From Porphyra umbilicalis (taxonomy: Eukaryota; Rhodophyta; Bangiophyceae; Bangiales; Bangiaceae): DNA of 64,000 nt. The stretch spans positions 1 through 64,000 of the forward strand of contig KV918810.1 in NCBI GenBank assembly GCA_002049455.2. Direction: 5' to 3'. The notes under the pieces are model-generated. The model saw nothing but the letters and a program-made list of their open reading frames with translations, had not been told where the DNA came from and did not search any database. This document shows, in pieces, positions 31,598 to 43,518 of this stretch (the stretch's first letter is position 1; each line of letters starts with the position of its first letter). Both the position numbers and the translations under genes were made by a program.

Positions 31598-33665
31598 ATC
31601 TGTGGAGGTGCAGAATAGCGAGAGAATACCGGTGCGACACACATCCAATGGGGATGACATGAGAACGGAGCAAGCGAATGATGGTGGAGGGCGTGAGTCA
31701 GAGTCTCGTCGCAGAAAGAAGCGCGACTGGAAGGTCGCCTGATGTCATGCTGAGTAAAGCAATGAGAGTAGGGCTTGCCACAGAAGAGTCGTACGTACCA
31801 TCCACACTGCTTGCCAGCTGCAGTCGGTCCAAGCGTACCCCGTGGCGGTCACGAACCCGACGGGGATCAACCCTGACTCAGACAGCGTGCCCGACCGAGT
31901 CTGCACAACAACATGACCGCTGCGACGGTGGCAAGCACAGCCCAAGGATGGCAAGGGGACCCACACGCATGCAACGAAACGAGCAGCACAGCAGACAGAG
32001 TGTGACAGTCAGCATGTTGCGGGTGCTCGCTACCTGCAGGAGGCACGACAATGCCCCCAGCCCTCGGCGGATGGGCCAGAAGCCCACCCCGTCAGCCAGA
32101 AGCGAACTGACACACGGAGACAAAGTAGCAGTCGGCTGGTGGGGAAGTACATATAGAAGGTGTGGCGGCTTACTCTGGAGAGCGCATAGGGCGTACGCCC
32201 ATAGTCACGCCTGGCACGGGCCGGTGACCCGCTCGCGGACCGGTGACCCGCTGATTGTCGTGCTCGTCTCGGCTTCTTCGTAAAATTCCGTGCCTGTCCG
32301 GCTTGTCCGCGTGCTTGGCATGCAAGTCAATTCGGTTTTCCGCGTGCTACGGATGCAAGTCGACCCGATCAAAGTCCACCGACGATGTACGTCTCGAAAT
32401 CAGTCCCGCAGTAACTTTTACTGGAAGCCAAGAATCGAGCCTTGCGAACAGAAATGTAGTGTTCGATTCTTCTCTTGATGTCATCTCAGTGGTACTCCTG
32501 GGCATTGATGGGGGCCTACTTTAAAACGTAGCCCACCATAATCACGCGGACTTGCATGCATGAATCCAAGGTCCCGGACAGTGGGCGGGTTCAATTTCAT
32601 GGACTGTGTCCCGACCGAGTGAGCCACCTTCCAGATATCGCGCTTCGCCTATGCACACACCCGGCCGTCCGTCGTCGTCGCTCATCGCTCGGTGCCACGC
32701 CACCTCCATTGACCGCAAGCTCCCCCCCCCCCCCCCCCCCCCCCCGGGCCTCTCCGGACCTCGCCACGCTCCCGCCTCCGGACCTGTTGCCCCGTGGGTA
32801 CGCGTCGTCACGTCCAGGACCACGCGCCATTTTGGGCGTTACCCATCCCGCCCGGCGCCACCCCGTTCCACCCCGCTCCGGCATCCTGCCAAGACTCGAC
32901 CTCGCCCGGTTGAGTGGCCTGGTGGGTCCTGTCCTGGCACTGTAGCCGCGCAAGGCGCGGAATCTGGCCTATCCCGCGGCGTTTCCGTAGCTCGCGGCCG
33001 GCCGAACCTCTGGGCCATGACCTATGGTGCCGGGCAGGTGCGTCGGGTGCTCTTGGTAGCGCCGTGGGGAGCGGGTCTGGGGGTCCGGGCTGGTGGGTGA
33101 CGAGTCCGCTCTGGACGTGGCACCGGGGCCAGGGGAGGCCGGTATTTTGAGGCATACGTTGTGGGTTGCACACTCCCCGTTGACACCGTTGTGAGGCTGT
33201 AGGCGTCCCTCGCGCTTCTTCCAGATGGGGGTGTGCCACTGACTCTGGTACTCACAGCTGCATCGTCGGCTGGCATTGCGCTTCGTTCAGGACCTCGCTT
33301 AGCGCATGTGCTCGCTTGTTGTGTTCCTGCCCGACCCCGTTTTGGTGGTGCGCACAATGCTCGTCGTGGCTGTCTGCGGTGGGTGCCAGCGACTGGGGCC
33401 CCCGAGCCCCGGGGACGTCGGAGACGCCGCTGGGGCAGGCGGCACCCCGTGCGTCACAACACGCCGCACACCACAACTTGTTGACTTGAAAAGGGCGTAG
33501 CTTGCACGCCTCGGGTCGCCGTCTACCGTCCTCTCCTCACCCCCCCCCCCCACTTGGCACCGCGGACTGGACCTCCCATGCGCCTCGCCGCGTCTTGGAC
33601 CACCCCCGTGCACGTTCGCCCCTGGCCCAGTGCTGCCTTGCTCGTCCTCATCGCCGTTTGTCGTC
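31598..33665. other. 2-kb region between two divergent genes
   Basis: The shared upstream region of the Plavaka-like transposase (-) and the SIM-containing gene (+). Composition is ordinary from 31598 to 32600. A pure run of 24 C lies at 32722-32745. CCCGACCGAGT occurs twice, at about 31891 and 32611. Short frames on both strands carry no domains. A bidirectional promoter is possible but not shown. Confidence 0.35.
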
Positions 33666-36600
33666 ATGGCGTCGCCGGGGCCTGTGGGGTCAAAGACGTC
33701 AACCGAGGCGGTGGAAGTCATCGACGTCGATGCCATCTCGCCGGTCCCGCCGTCCCTGCCCTCCCCTGTTCAGGTGGCGGCTCAAGCCGTGCCTGCTGAC
33801 GAGGTCATCGACGTGGACGAACCGGCCACTTGGGCTGGACCTCCGTCCTCGGCGGTCGCAGTCCCGGCAACGCCTCGCACGGACCCGCTGCTGAAGTTTG
33901 ACAGCGTGCTGGGAGCAGTATTGTACGATCAGAAGATGGAGGTCTTGGCGGAGGACGCTGCGGCGGCGACCACCTCGGCGACTGCAGCTGCGGCTTGTGC
34001 GGCCGGGGTGCTTGGAATGGCGACTCCGGGTGCTTCATCGGCGGCGGCGTCCGTCCCTGCTGTTGAGGGTTCTCCGTCGGCTGCTGTTGTGACGGCCACG
34101 CCTGGCCCTAATCCCGCGTCACCCGGTGAAGCGTCTGTGATGCCGCGCACGCCCGCCGTCGACGAGGCGGCCGATCCGCGCCCGCGCAAAGTGGCGCGTC
34201 TAGGGAAGGCTACGCGCTCGCCTGGTGGGGCGGCCGTGCCTACCGTCCAGCGCGGGCGCTCGCGCTCTAAGTGGGACAACAAGCCGCGCCATCCCCTCAA
34301 GGCGTTCGTGCGCCGGGCGGCCGTGATGTCGGTCGTGCCCCGAATGATCGCGGGTCCACCGACCCCGCCGCCGTCAGGGTCGGAGTCGGAGTCGGGTTCA
34401 AACGCGACTGGGTCCGGCGCCGGCGCTTATGACGACTCTGATGCGGATGCCGGCGATAAAGATGCCGACAAGAATGCCGGCGACAACGACGGCAGCCGTC
34501 ACGCGTCGCGTGGGGACGACGACGCTGGTGGCAACGCCAGCGCTACCGCGGCAGATACCCTGGCGCGGCAGCTTGCGGCCCGCAGTCGCAACCAGACCCT
34601 CTTCCCGGCGGGTTGCTGGATTCCGGGAGCCCACGCTGTGTTGGCTGCCTCGCAGGCGGCTCGTGACGGGCTTCCGCCCGTTGCTCCCGTCGTCACCCGC
34701 GGGAGCATGCCGGCTCAGGGGAACCCAAGCGCCTCGACTGGGCGTGTGGCCACTCCGCCGCCGCCTTCCGCTCCTCCGTCGCAGCCGGCGGGCTCCGCTG
34801 CGCTCGACGGTGAGAGCAGTGATGAGATGGACGACGATGCGCTCGTGATGGCGTACGTGACGCCGCCCGCGTCGCCGTTGCCGCCCGCGTCGCTGGCGCA
34901 GATGGCGACGCCTACGTCGTCGCCTTTCTCCCTTCTTCCGTCTTCTGGTAGGCGCCGCCGTGCAAACGACCCGCGTGCGGCTCGCGCGGTGGCTTCAGCC
35001 GCGCGAGATACCTACAATGTCGACGCCCGCGTGCAGCAGTCGGACGTCACTCTGCGTGATGTGTACGTTGCTATGCGTAACGGGTTTTCCTCGGTTCGCC
35101 GAGAGATCACGCGCCTTCGCGCTGAGGTGGTCATCGTCAAGTCGCAAGCCGCTTCCACCCTTCGGCGCATGGATGGGCTCGCTGCGGCGGCGGACGGCCG
35201 CGACTCCCGGACTGGAGTTGTTCTCGGGCGCTTGGGGGACCTCGACCGATCTCTGCGCGAGTTGGGCTCGCGCGTGCCGAGCACCGTTGGCGCTGCCGCG
35301 GCTGGTCAAGACGACCCGAAGAAGTCCCTTGCCCTGGTGACAGAGATTAAGGTACGTCCGTTCAATCGTGGTCTGCTCGCTTTGGGTGAATTGCCCGCCA
35401 GTCGATACCATCAGAGAGGCCGTGCGTTGTGACCGTGCCACTCTCTTGCGTCACGTTCTGCTTTCTGACACTTAATGTCGTTTTTATCGCCTACCTCTGA
35501 TGGTTCCTTTCCGTGCCACAGGAGCAGTTCTTGGAGGTGCTCATGTCGGAGGTCCGAACCGCGACAACCTCGGCGGCGGTGTTCCCTAGCACAACCATTG
35601 TCAACTCGAAGCTGCTCGACGTCGCTTCTCGGGTGTTGGGCGTCTCGGAGGCTGCTGCCGCGGAGAAGCTGCAGGAAAAGCTGATGCTCCCTGTCCGCAA
35701 GCCGGAGAAAGGAATGGCCCTCGTGGTCGCCTACCAGTACATTAAGCGCGTCGTGTGGCATCTCAACAGCTCCCTGTCGTCCATCTCCGTGTCGACGTTT
35801 GTCAAGCGCATGCACTCAGTCCGGGGCATTGGGTCTTGGAGCGCGCCGTCACCGTCTTGCACTCGTCGCGTGCTACGACAGTCGCCTGAAGAGTGTATGG
35901 ACCTGCTTCGCTCCGACGCCTTCATCAAGGACGCGTCGGGCCGCCTCGCCATGCTTGACGCGCTCGCCAACGTTATCGACGAGCTGGGCGGCACGGCTCA
36001 GATGGTGAGCTGGACGGGACCGAACAAGGCGACGCGTGTAATCCGCTGTCTCTTTGGCCATTTTGCCAACGTGTCCTTTCGCGTACGTTAATGGCTTTGT
36101 GTCCGTGTGCTCTTTGTCATGTTCGTCCTTGTGTTCCCGTGTTTTTGGCGGTCCCGCATCTCACCCCCTGCACGTTTCATTCTGCCATGGAAGGTATGAT
36201 GAGCTCTGCTGCAGAAACTGACATTCTGCTCGCATGGGTGCACTCCCTTTTCATTGCTCTGATGCATACACCCATGGGCTCACTCCTTGCGCAATCATCC
36301 CCTGGCCCGACCCCCTTCTACTGCCAGGTGCGTGCTTACCTGCGTCAGCGTGCGGGGCTCCCGCCCGTTACGGTAGGTGTCGGGGCCTTGAACCTGGGGC
36401 ACACGTCGCTCTTCGAGCGAGAGCTCCTCTATCTCAACGACGTCCTACCCAAGAACTCCGACGTTCATGACGGGCTCCAGCTTTTGGACGGGGGCAACCC
36501 CGATCGGCACTGCGTGGCTACTGCTGCTGCTCCCACGGCGGCTGCTACTGCTCCTGCTACCCCCGCCTCCACGCCGGCCGCTCCCGCAGTCGTTGCTGCT

Positions 36601-36858
36601 GCCGTGCCCGTGGTCGTGGGTGGCGCGCCCGCCGGTGTCCTCCTCCCGGTCCCGTTGCAGCCGATGCGGCTGGAGCCGCTGCCGGGGCATGTGGCCGGTC
36701 GCGATGCGCATCGCGGCCCTGATGGCACTGGTGCGGCTGCTGCCGCGCGCTCTGGTGATGGCGTAGGCGACTTCGACGAGGAGGAGGATGATGAGATCCG
36801 CCCCGTCCGTGATGATCGTGCGGCTCAGTGGCGGGCGTACCGTGCGGCCGGGTTCTAA
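33666..36858 (+). CDS. Three-exon protein with tandem SUMO-interaction-like motifs and coiled coil
   Basis: About 925 residues; family unknown. Exons are 33666-35351, 35522-36082 and 36328-36858; introns are 170 and 245 bases with GTACGT donors and CACAG/GCCAG acceptors, both phase 0. The ATG is in CGTC-ATG-G. Residues 16-22 (VEVIDVD) and 46-52 (EVIDVDE) fit the SUMO-interacting consensus: a V/I-rich core beside acidic residues. Basic, nuclear-localisation-like patches occur near 178-220 (RPRKVARLGK, RGRSRSKWDNKPR), then an Asp/Ser-rich acidic region. A coiled coil lies around 470-540 (VRREITRLRAEVVIVKS). Exon 2 is helical (AEKLQEKL, YQYIKRVVWHL). The C-terminus is Ala/Pro-rich, then acidic (DFDEEEDDEIRPV). 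Likely nuclear. It stands head to head with a transposase gene and may be that element's accessory protein or a host gene. Confidence 0.65.
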
Positions 36859-37498
36859 GGAGAGTCCCTGCTGCTCCTATCTGTCCCTGCCGCTCAGGCG
36901 TCTTGACGGCTCCCAGGACTCCGTCGACTCGCACTGGCCAGGGCTTTGTTGATGTGTGATTGCTTCGCTGTTGCTTGGTTTTTGCATGTGCCGTTCTGGC
37001 GTTTCAGTGGGGTCCCTACCCGCGTCTCGCTCAGGCCACAGGCCCTGTTGCTTTTCTGTTTTCCCTTCGTTTGCTTGTCTGCTTGTCTTTTGTGCGTACT
37101 GTTCGGCATTGTGTTCTCCTTCCGTTGCGTGGGTTGGATGTGTCCTGTTCGAGGTGCATTGAGTTCGTTCGTCGGGTGAGGTGCCGGTAGCTGCTGGTCG
37201 GGTGAGGTGCCGGTGGTTGCTGGTATCGGCAGTGTCGGCCCGAAAAGAAAGAACAGTACGCTTTTGTTTCCCCATATGATGGACGGCTGATCACCTGCCG
37301 CAGTGGTCAGTACGATGCAAATTTGGCCTCCCAAGGTCGTCGAATTGTACTTGCAAACGACTCTGATTTGTTCACGATGAGGACTGCATGGGTCGCTATT
37401 AAGCCACCCTCAGCTCCTGCCTTAATGTGGAGCGCCGGCACGGGTTCTGGGTCCCACGTGCTGCAAGGTCTTGAAGAAACCACGAGATCCAGAGCTCA
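36859..37498. other. 3' flank of the SIM-containing gene
   Basis: T-rich on the plus strand to about 37150, plausible 3' untranslated sequence. A short direct repeat of GGTCGGGTGAGGTGCCGGT type occurs at about 37155-37215. No other gene seen. Confidence 0.3.
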
Positions 37499-37844
37499 GC
37501 ACCGAACAATAATGGAACAGAATGGCGTCTGTTGGGCGTCTGTTGGGCAACAGACGCCCGAACAGAATGGCGTTCTGTTCGGGCTGTCCCCTGCACCGAC
37601 GAGCAGCCGCGCTCCCCCGCCCCCGGGGCGCCCCCTCGCCCCCCGCCGCCGCGGCGCCGCGGGCGCCGCGCGGGGCGGGGGGCGGCCCCGCAGACGCACC
37701 CACCGCCGCGCGCGCGCGCCCAAGCGGGGGCGCGTCGCTGGTCGGGGCGTCGCGCGCGAGGCCGCGGCGCGACGGGCGGGGGGGGGGGGCGCATCTGAAG
37801 CAGATGCCCTTCACATGCAGTCCTGTTCCACTGTTGTTCAGTGC
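37499..37844. mobile_element. About 346-base MITE with imperfect inverted ends and CpG-rich core
   Basis: The left end GCACCGAACAATAATGGAAC and the right end, read in reverse, GCACTGAACAACAGTGGAAC match at 16 or more of 20 positions. Just inside the left end are TCTGTTGGGC/AACAGACGCCC boxes and a hairpin with arms GCCCGAACAGAA and TTCTGTTCGGGC, the same motif family as 27001-27130. The interior (37610-37795) is almost pure G+C. No target duplication is recognised and there is no gene. Confidence 0.55.
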
Positions 37845-40254
37845 AAGCCGCTAAACGATTCCCTTGTTGGACCGACACGCAGCGTATTGATATAAAATCC
37901 GGTGGGTCATATCTGATTAGTTGGCTTTTGATGCAAGAAGTCTTCGCCTTACTAAATACAACCAGTAATCTACTCTCATTCGAGGTAGGGGGGGACCGGG
38001 GATTTCAAAACGACTTGATTTGCTTTCTGACAGCAGAGAGCACTGCCGCGAAAAACGCAGTGTCATCTCGGCACCCTCGGGGCCCGCAGCGGAAGCGCGC
38101 AGCGCCGGAGCCGGGCCCCGAGGCCATGCGACAATCCACATGCCAACACGGCAACAGTCATGAGGCTACCCGAGGTTGCTGCAAGTGGCGTGAGGTAGGG
38201 GGGCTGTATGGGGAAAGGCACCCGGGCGCGCGGAACGAGCCGCTCAATGCACCACAGGCGAGGGAGAAGTGCATCTGAGGCACCCACAAAGCGTGCGGCG
38301 AGGTGGGCACCGGCGGCGAGCCCGCTGGCAAGCAGGAAGAGGGCGGGACTGTATGTGTGGCCGGTGGCACATGATAGACGACGGCGATGAAGACGACAAC
38401 GACGCGAGCCGTGCGGGTGAATATGGACTTGAGATTGTCGGCCGCCTTCTTCGGTAGACGGCAGGCAGCGGGTTTGTTCACGCTTGGGCACTCAGTGGCT
38501 CGTGCTTGACTTGCGTAGTTTTCTTGTGAGGGACACCTAATGAACTCGTCCGTTCTTCCAGTGGTAATTGTCTCTTATCAGACGCAGGGGTGGACAGAGC
38601 AATTGCGAAAGTCTCACCAATCCGAGAGTCACAAATACTGTAGCGGCGAAGAACAGAATCGCACTCTGCTTTGGCTCTTTTCGCCAAGCAAGACGGCCAA
38701 TCGACGGGCACTGGTTCAGTGTTTCGCACCGTGCCCCTTGGTTGGCGTCCTGCAGGGCCGCCGCCACCCGCGACGCCCGTCGGCGGCGACCCCGCCGGCG
38801 CGGTGACGGCGGGGTCACCCCGCACCGGCAGCGGCAGTGACCGCTGGCGGCCGTCGCGTGTACGTGCGCGCCCGCGCGCGCGTGCGCCGCCGACCGTGTC
38901 ACGACGCCGTCCGCGGCGGCCGTCACGCGTGCCGCCGCTGCCACCGCGTCGCGCCTGCGGTGGCCGCGGCAGCGGCGTGCGGCCGCGGCGGGTGCTGCGG
39001 TGGCCCCCCCGCCGCCCCGCGCCGGCGGCGGCGTGCGGCCGCCCGCTGGGCGCCGACAGAGGGGGCCGTGGGGGCGGGGGGAGGATGGCCCGCGCGGGGC
39101 ACGTGGGCGGCAAGGCCAGGGGGGGCGCCCACTTCTCGCCGCACCCCCCACCTCAGCGGCGCGCGACGCCGCGGCGGCGGCGCCGGCCGCCCCGCTCCCC
39201 ACGACAGTGTGCCGACGGCGGGGGGGGGGGGGTTGGGTGCGCGCGGCGGCCACGCCGCATTGCCTTACCGCTTACAGCGGCGGCGGTGGCGGCGGCGGTC
39301 GCCGGCGCGACGGCCGTGTGGCGGCGGGCAGACACCCGCGCGGCGGCGCACGGGCGACGGGGCGGCGACCGCGGCCGGCGGCGCACCGTGCGCGGTGGCT
39401 GCGCGGCGCGGCGTGGCGCCGGCGCTCCCCCGCTGCGCGCAGACACCGTCGCCAGTGGGGGGGGAGCCCAAATACCGCCCTTGCCGGTCCGTGGCCGTTG
39501 CTTGGCGCGGTCGGTGGGAGGCGGCGCGGCCGGCGACGCGGGCGCCCGCGGGGCCACCCCGGCCGTCGTTGGCGGCGTCGGCCGCGCGCACACGCGGCGG
39601 GCGGGCGGGGGGCGGCGAGCAGAGGGCGCGCGGCGACGCGACCGTCGCAGTCAACTGCCGCGCGTCGCTGGCGGCACGCACCGCGGACACGGGCGGCGTT
39701 GGTGCGGTGGCGTTTCACTGTGCAGATTGTCCTCCGTCCGGAACCTGCGAAATACCTGATGTACTTCCCATTGTATGTTGAATGCTGACAACCTTCGAAA
39801 ACTGGCGTGTGTGTTCAGCTTTCACGAAAGATCACTACTTAGTCCCCCCCCCTCGATGGGGCTTTGGGTCGGCGCTTAGATAAGATTCGGCAAAGACAAG
39901 GAGTACGAGCAATTCCACCCGGCCTGCTCGAACCGCCCGATCGTCTTCAATCTCCGGGGCCCGCGGCCCTGCCCGCGTCGCCGCGCCGGCGGAGGTCGCG
40001 CGCCGACACGCCACGCCGCCGGCCGTAACGTCTCGATCCCCGTCGCCGCCGGCCGCATCGGACGGACGCACGCACCTTGCCGCCGCCGCCCCCCCCCATC
40101 TGCCGCCGCCGCGCTTCCCCGCCACGGTCGCCCGCCGCCCCCGCTGCTCGCCTTGACCCCGGCCGACCACCCCCGTTACCGCTTCGCGGCGCACCTTCCC
40201 CACCCCCCCCCGTCCGCCCCCCCGTCCGCCCCCACGCCCGCCCCGCGCGTTGCC
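37845..40254. other. 2.4-kb region without a supported gene
   Basis: 37845-38670 is of ordinary composition with short frames only. 38700-39700 is extremely GC-rich; frames stay open on both strands (for example 38671-39759 on + and 38537-39253 on -) but show only Arg/Ala/Pro/Gly compositional sequence and no domain, so they are not called. 39770-40254 includes the leader of the bL17 gene, C-rich near 40080-40220. Confidence 0.3.
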
Positions 40255-41040
40255 ATGGCCGCCTTTGTGTCTGCCGCGGGCGCCGCCCTGACCCCCCGTG
40301 CGCCCCGCGCGGCCGCCTGCACCGCCCGCTCGTCGTCCTTTGCCGGCGCGGCCATTGTGGCCCCGCTGCCGCGCGCGGCTGTTGGTCCGCCGGCCGTGGC
40401 TCCGGTGCTCCCGGTCATGCCCGTCATTGAGGCCATGGTATGTGCCGGGGCGCGTGACGGCAGGGAGCGGGGGGCGAGGAGATTGGCGCATGCAGACTTG
40501 CCACGTTGTTTTGAGAGCCACGCCTCGCCCTTTTTTTCTTGCTGTGGGCGGACCGCAGGTCACTGACGTCGTGTTGCACCCGTGGGCCCCGCTCCTCCCC
40601 GCATGTCTTGCTTCCCCGTGTCGCTTTGTCGTGCTTTTTTGTTCTTCCCCAACGCCCAATTCCCACCGCGCGCTCGTCCTATCCCCCCACAGCGTCACCG
40701 TAAGAAGGTTGACAAGCTTGGCAAGCCGGCCGACCAGCGCAAGGCGCTCATGCGCTCGCTGACGACCGAGGTCATCCGCCACGGCCGCATCACGACCACC
40801 CTTGTGCGGGCGCGGGCGGTGCGTAAGCACGTCGATGCCATGATTGGCTTGGCCAAGGACGGGAGCCTCCACTCGCGGCGCCAGGCGCTCGGTTACATCT
40901 TTGACAAGCCGCTCGTGCACTCGCTGTTTGAGGCGGCGCCGGAGCGGTATGGGGAGCGCAACGGCGGCTACTGCCGCGTGCTGCGGACCATGCCTCGGCG
41001 GGGGGATAACGCCAAGATGGCCATCATTGAGCTCGTCTAG
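40255..41040 (+). CDS. rpl17: Plastid ribosomal protein bL17, nucleus-encoded (two exons)
   Basis: A large-subunit protein near the peptide exit tunnel of bacterial-type ribosomes. Exon 1, 40255-40437, starts in GTTGCC-ATG-G and encodes a 60-residue transit-type leader rich in Ala, Pro and Arg plus one final Met. The intron, 40438-40692 (255 bases), has a GTATGT donor and a C-rich tract with CACAG acceptor. Exon 2, 40693-41040, encodes [20 protein letters not shown] onward through [43 protein letters not shown] and the stop, i.e. a complete bL17 core with the conserved ends. Mature length of about 116 residues is typical for bacteria and plastids. The intron falls exactly between the ancestral initiator Met and residue 2, separating leader and mature protein. 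Confidence 0.93.
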
Positions 41041-43518
41041 GTTGGGGGTGCGTCGGCGGGCTGAAAGGGGGGGGGAGGGTGGAAAGCTGTGCCTGTTGTA
41101 CTGTGCAGGGAGCGCGGGGCGGTGGCGGTGAGTGGGTGGACGCGCTTGGGGCGGCTGCACATCGGCGTGCGTTTTGTTTTTGTCGGAGGGATCTGGGTAC
41201 CAAGCTCGCCCGCTAGCCGCCCCGGGCGGGCAGGCCCACCCGACGATCACCGATGAGTGGCGACGTTTGGGCGAAGAGGTGCTCTGAAGGTCTGTTCCAT
41301 GCATTTAGGCGTATGGGGAAAGGGTTTTCCCTGCTGTTCTAGACGTGTTTTGACCATGAGGAGAAACAGAATTGGTCTCCGTGACATGGGCACTCAAGGG
41401 AAAAAAAGTAGGCGCTTAAAGGGTCTTGTCGAGCTGAGATACATCTCGGTGTTTCTCTGTTCCTCCAGAATCGCGCCGTTTTCTTTGTCACTGCCGATCC
41501 GGAACTGGCTGTGACCCATTTCTGATGCAAGACACGAATTGATCCGATCTGGCATCGCATGGAAATGCACTTTCTCTCGGCCGGCTACGAGCATCACCTG
41601 CTCCCCACCACCACCGCCCATGTTAACCAACGGCCACAGATGTCGTCCAGACATCCCCGCAGCACAGATGACACGCATTTTGTAGCATAGCCACGTCGAG
41701 TTAATACCGCCTGCAGCGTCACCAGCGGGCCCTTTATTTCAGAACAGGGCGTTCTGTACAATGGTGGGATGCAAGGAAAAACGTCTATCTCTCAAGTCAA
41801 TCGTCGTAGCCGCCTGAAAGTGTGTCATAAAAAAGCCGATGGAGTAGGCTCCAGGATGCGTCCATGCGGAGCGCTAACGCTCTATGCAGTGCTGAGTTCT
41901 GTGCGCGCCAATATGAGTCGCGCTCATGCGCTTTAGTGCGTGGGATCGACCTGTATTGTAGATTCTACCGCAAAAATGGCATGAAATGATGCCTTGTGGT
42001 CCATCAAATGATACAGCCTCTCACAGGGCCAGACAACGACGGTTCCACCCCCCTTTTTCTGGCGTCTGAAGCACCCCCCGTTTGTATCCGTAGCACGACG
42101 GCTCCGAGTTCCCCCAAGAGTGACACGACATCTCTGAGTCCGTTTCTGTTGTCAAAAGCAGCGTGGAAGGCCAGGAAGCACGAAAAAAATGGTGCCAAAA
42201 AAGTGCATCAAATGCTGCCCAGGGCAGCAAATGATGCGCTCGGTAGAATAGACACTAGAAGTGAGATATGCCATGTCCCGGACCTGCGCTCAGACAATGC
42301 TACCCATAGACGTGAGTCGCAAGCCTCCCACCTTCTCACAGACGAGCGGCAGTGTCGAAGCACGCGCTGGCACAACAGACCATCTCATCCAAATTGGCAC
42401 CTCGTCCATCGGGATTGTCGCTGGGCGGGAGCTCCGATCAGCTGCAAGCTTTGCAAAGGCCCCACACGTCCCGCGCACAAGACGAGCGGTAAGGACGTCA
42501 GGCGCAGGGGCGGCCGCCCCGCCACGCCGTCCACGCCTGCCACGTCGACGACCAAGGCGGTGTGGGGGGGAATCTCGGCGAGCCGACTGCGGGAGGCGGA
42601 CCCTTTGACGGGGAACGCCACCCCCAACGCCCTTGACGTGACCGCCCCGAGGTCAACCCACACTGGGGACACCTCCGCGTGGACGCCGGCCGACCAAAGG
42701 GGTCGAGAGCGGCGAGCTGGGTGGCGACAGCCGCCGCGTCCGCCACGGCGTCGTCTCTGCCTTGTCCCACCAGCACGCGACGGCGTCCAACACCGGGCGC
42801 GTCCATTGACACGGGCTCGCAGCGAGTGGGGGGAAGCGCGCGAGGAAGGCGGTGGCTGCGCAAGCAGCGCGGCAGTCGGCGCCGTCGGCGCCGTGTGGGG
42901 GCCGCGGATGCACCGACGGCGGTGCGGGGTGGCCAACGCCCGCTGGCCGCCCGGCGCCGGCAACGGCGGCGAGGGGCGGGCGTGGCGGCGGCCCCGCCGC
43001 CCGCCTGCAGCCGCCCCCACGGCCGGCGGCGGCGGCGGTGGCGCCGTCGACGGCGGCCAGCGGGGAGTGCCGCACCCCCGCCGCCACCACGGCCGCCGCC
43101 GAGGTCGCCTCCCCCCACCCCCTCGGGCGGGGGTCCCGCGGGCCCATTGCCGCGCCGCGCCCGCCGGCCACCGCATGGGCCACAGCGGCGCCGCCACCGC
43201 CAACGGCGCGGCTGCCGACGGCGGGGGCCCCGCGCTCCTCCCCCCCTCCCCCAAAAAGAAGGTCGGGGGAGGGGGGACACCAGGGCCACCAACGGCAGAG
43301 CCGGCGGCCACCAACCGGCGCCCGCACGGCGCACCACGGCGGCGCCCGTCACGCCGCCGCCGCCGGCCCGTGTCGACGCCGCCCGCGCGGCGCGCCGACG
43401 CGCAGACGTGGCCGAGGCGCGCCGCGGCGGCCGGCGCTGCCGCCTCGGCGTCGACCCGCGGGGCGCCCCCGCACCGCGCAGCCGCCGGGGGGCGACGCTG
43501 GGTGGCGCCGCGACCACG
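41041..43518. other. 2.5-kb region; low-GC part, then GC-rich coding-like DNA
   Basis: 41041-42500 is of ordinary composition with no gene or clear transposon; AGAACAGGGCGTTCTG at about 41741-41756 is a short imperfect palindrome. 42400-43518 is very GC-rich. On the minus strand, two frames (about 42780-42680 and 42690-42400) give protein-like sequence (RVLVGQGRDDAVADAAAVA; SPVWVDLGAVTSRALGVAF) but lie in different frames and lack a start or known family. Possibly a gene fragment. Confidence 0.3.

Noticed and set aside
38537..39759. Long overlapping open frames on both strands
   Set aside because: Sequence is above 80% G+C, so stop codons are rare in all frames. The translations are compositional with no domain or consistent start.
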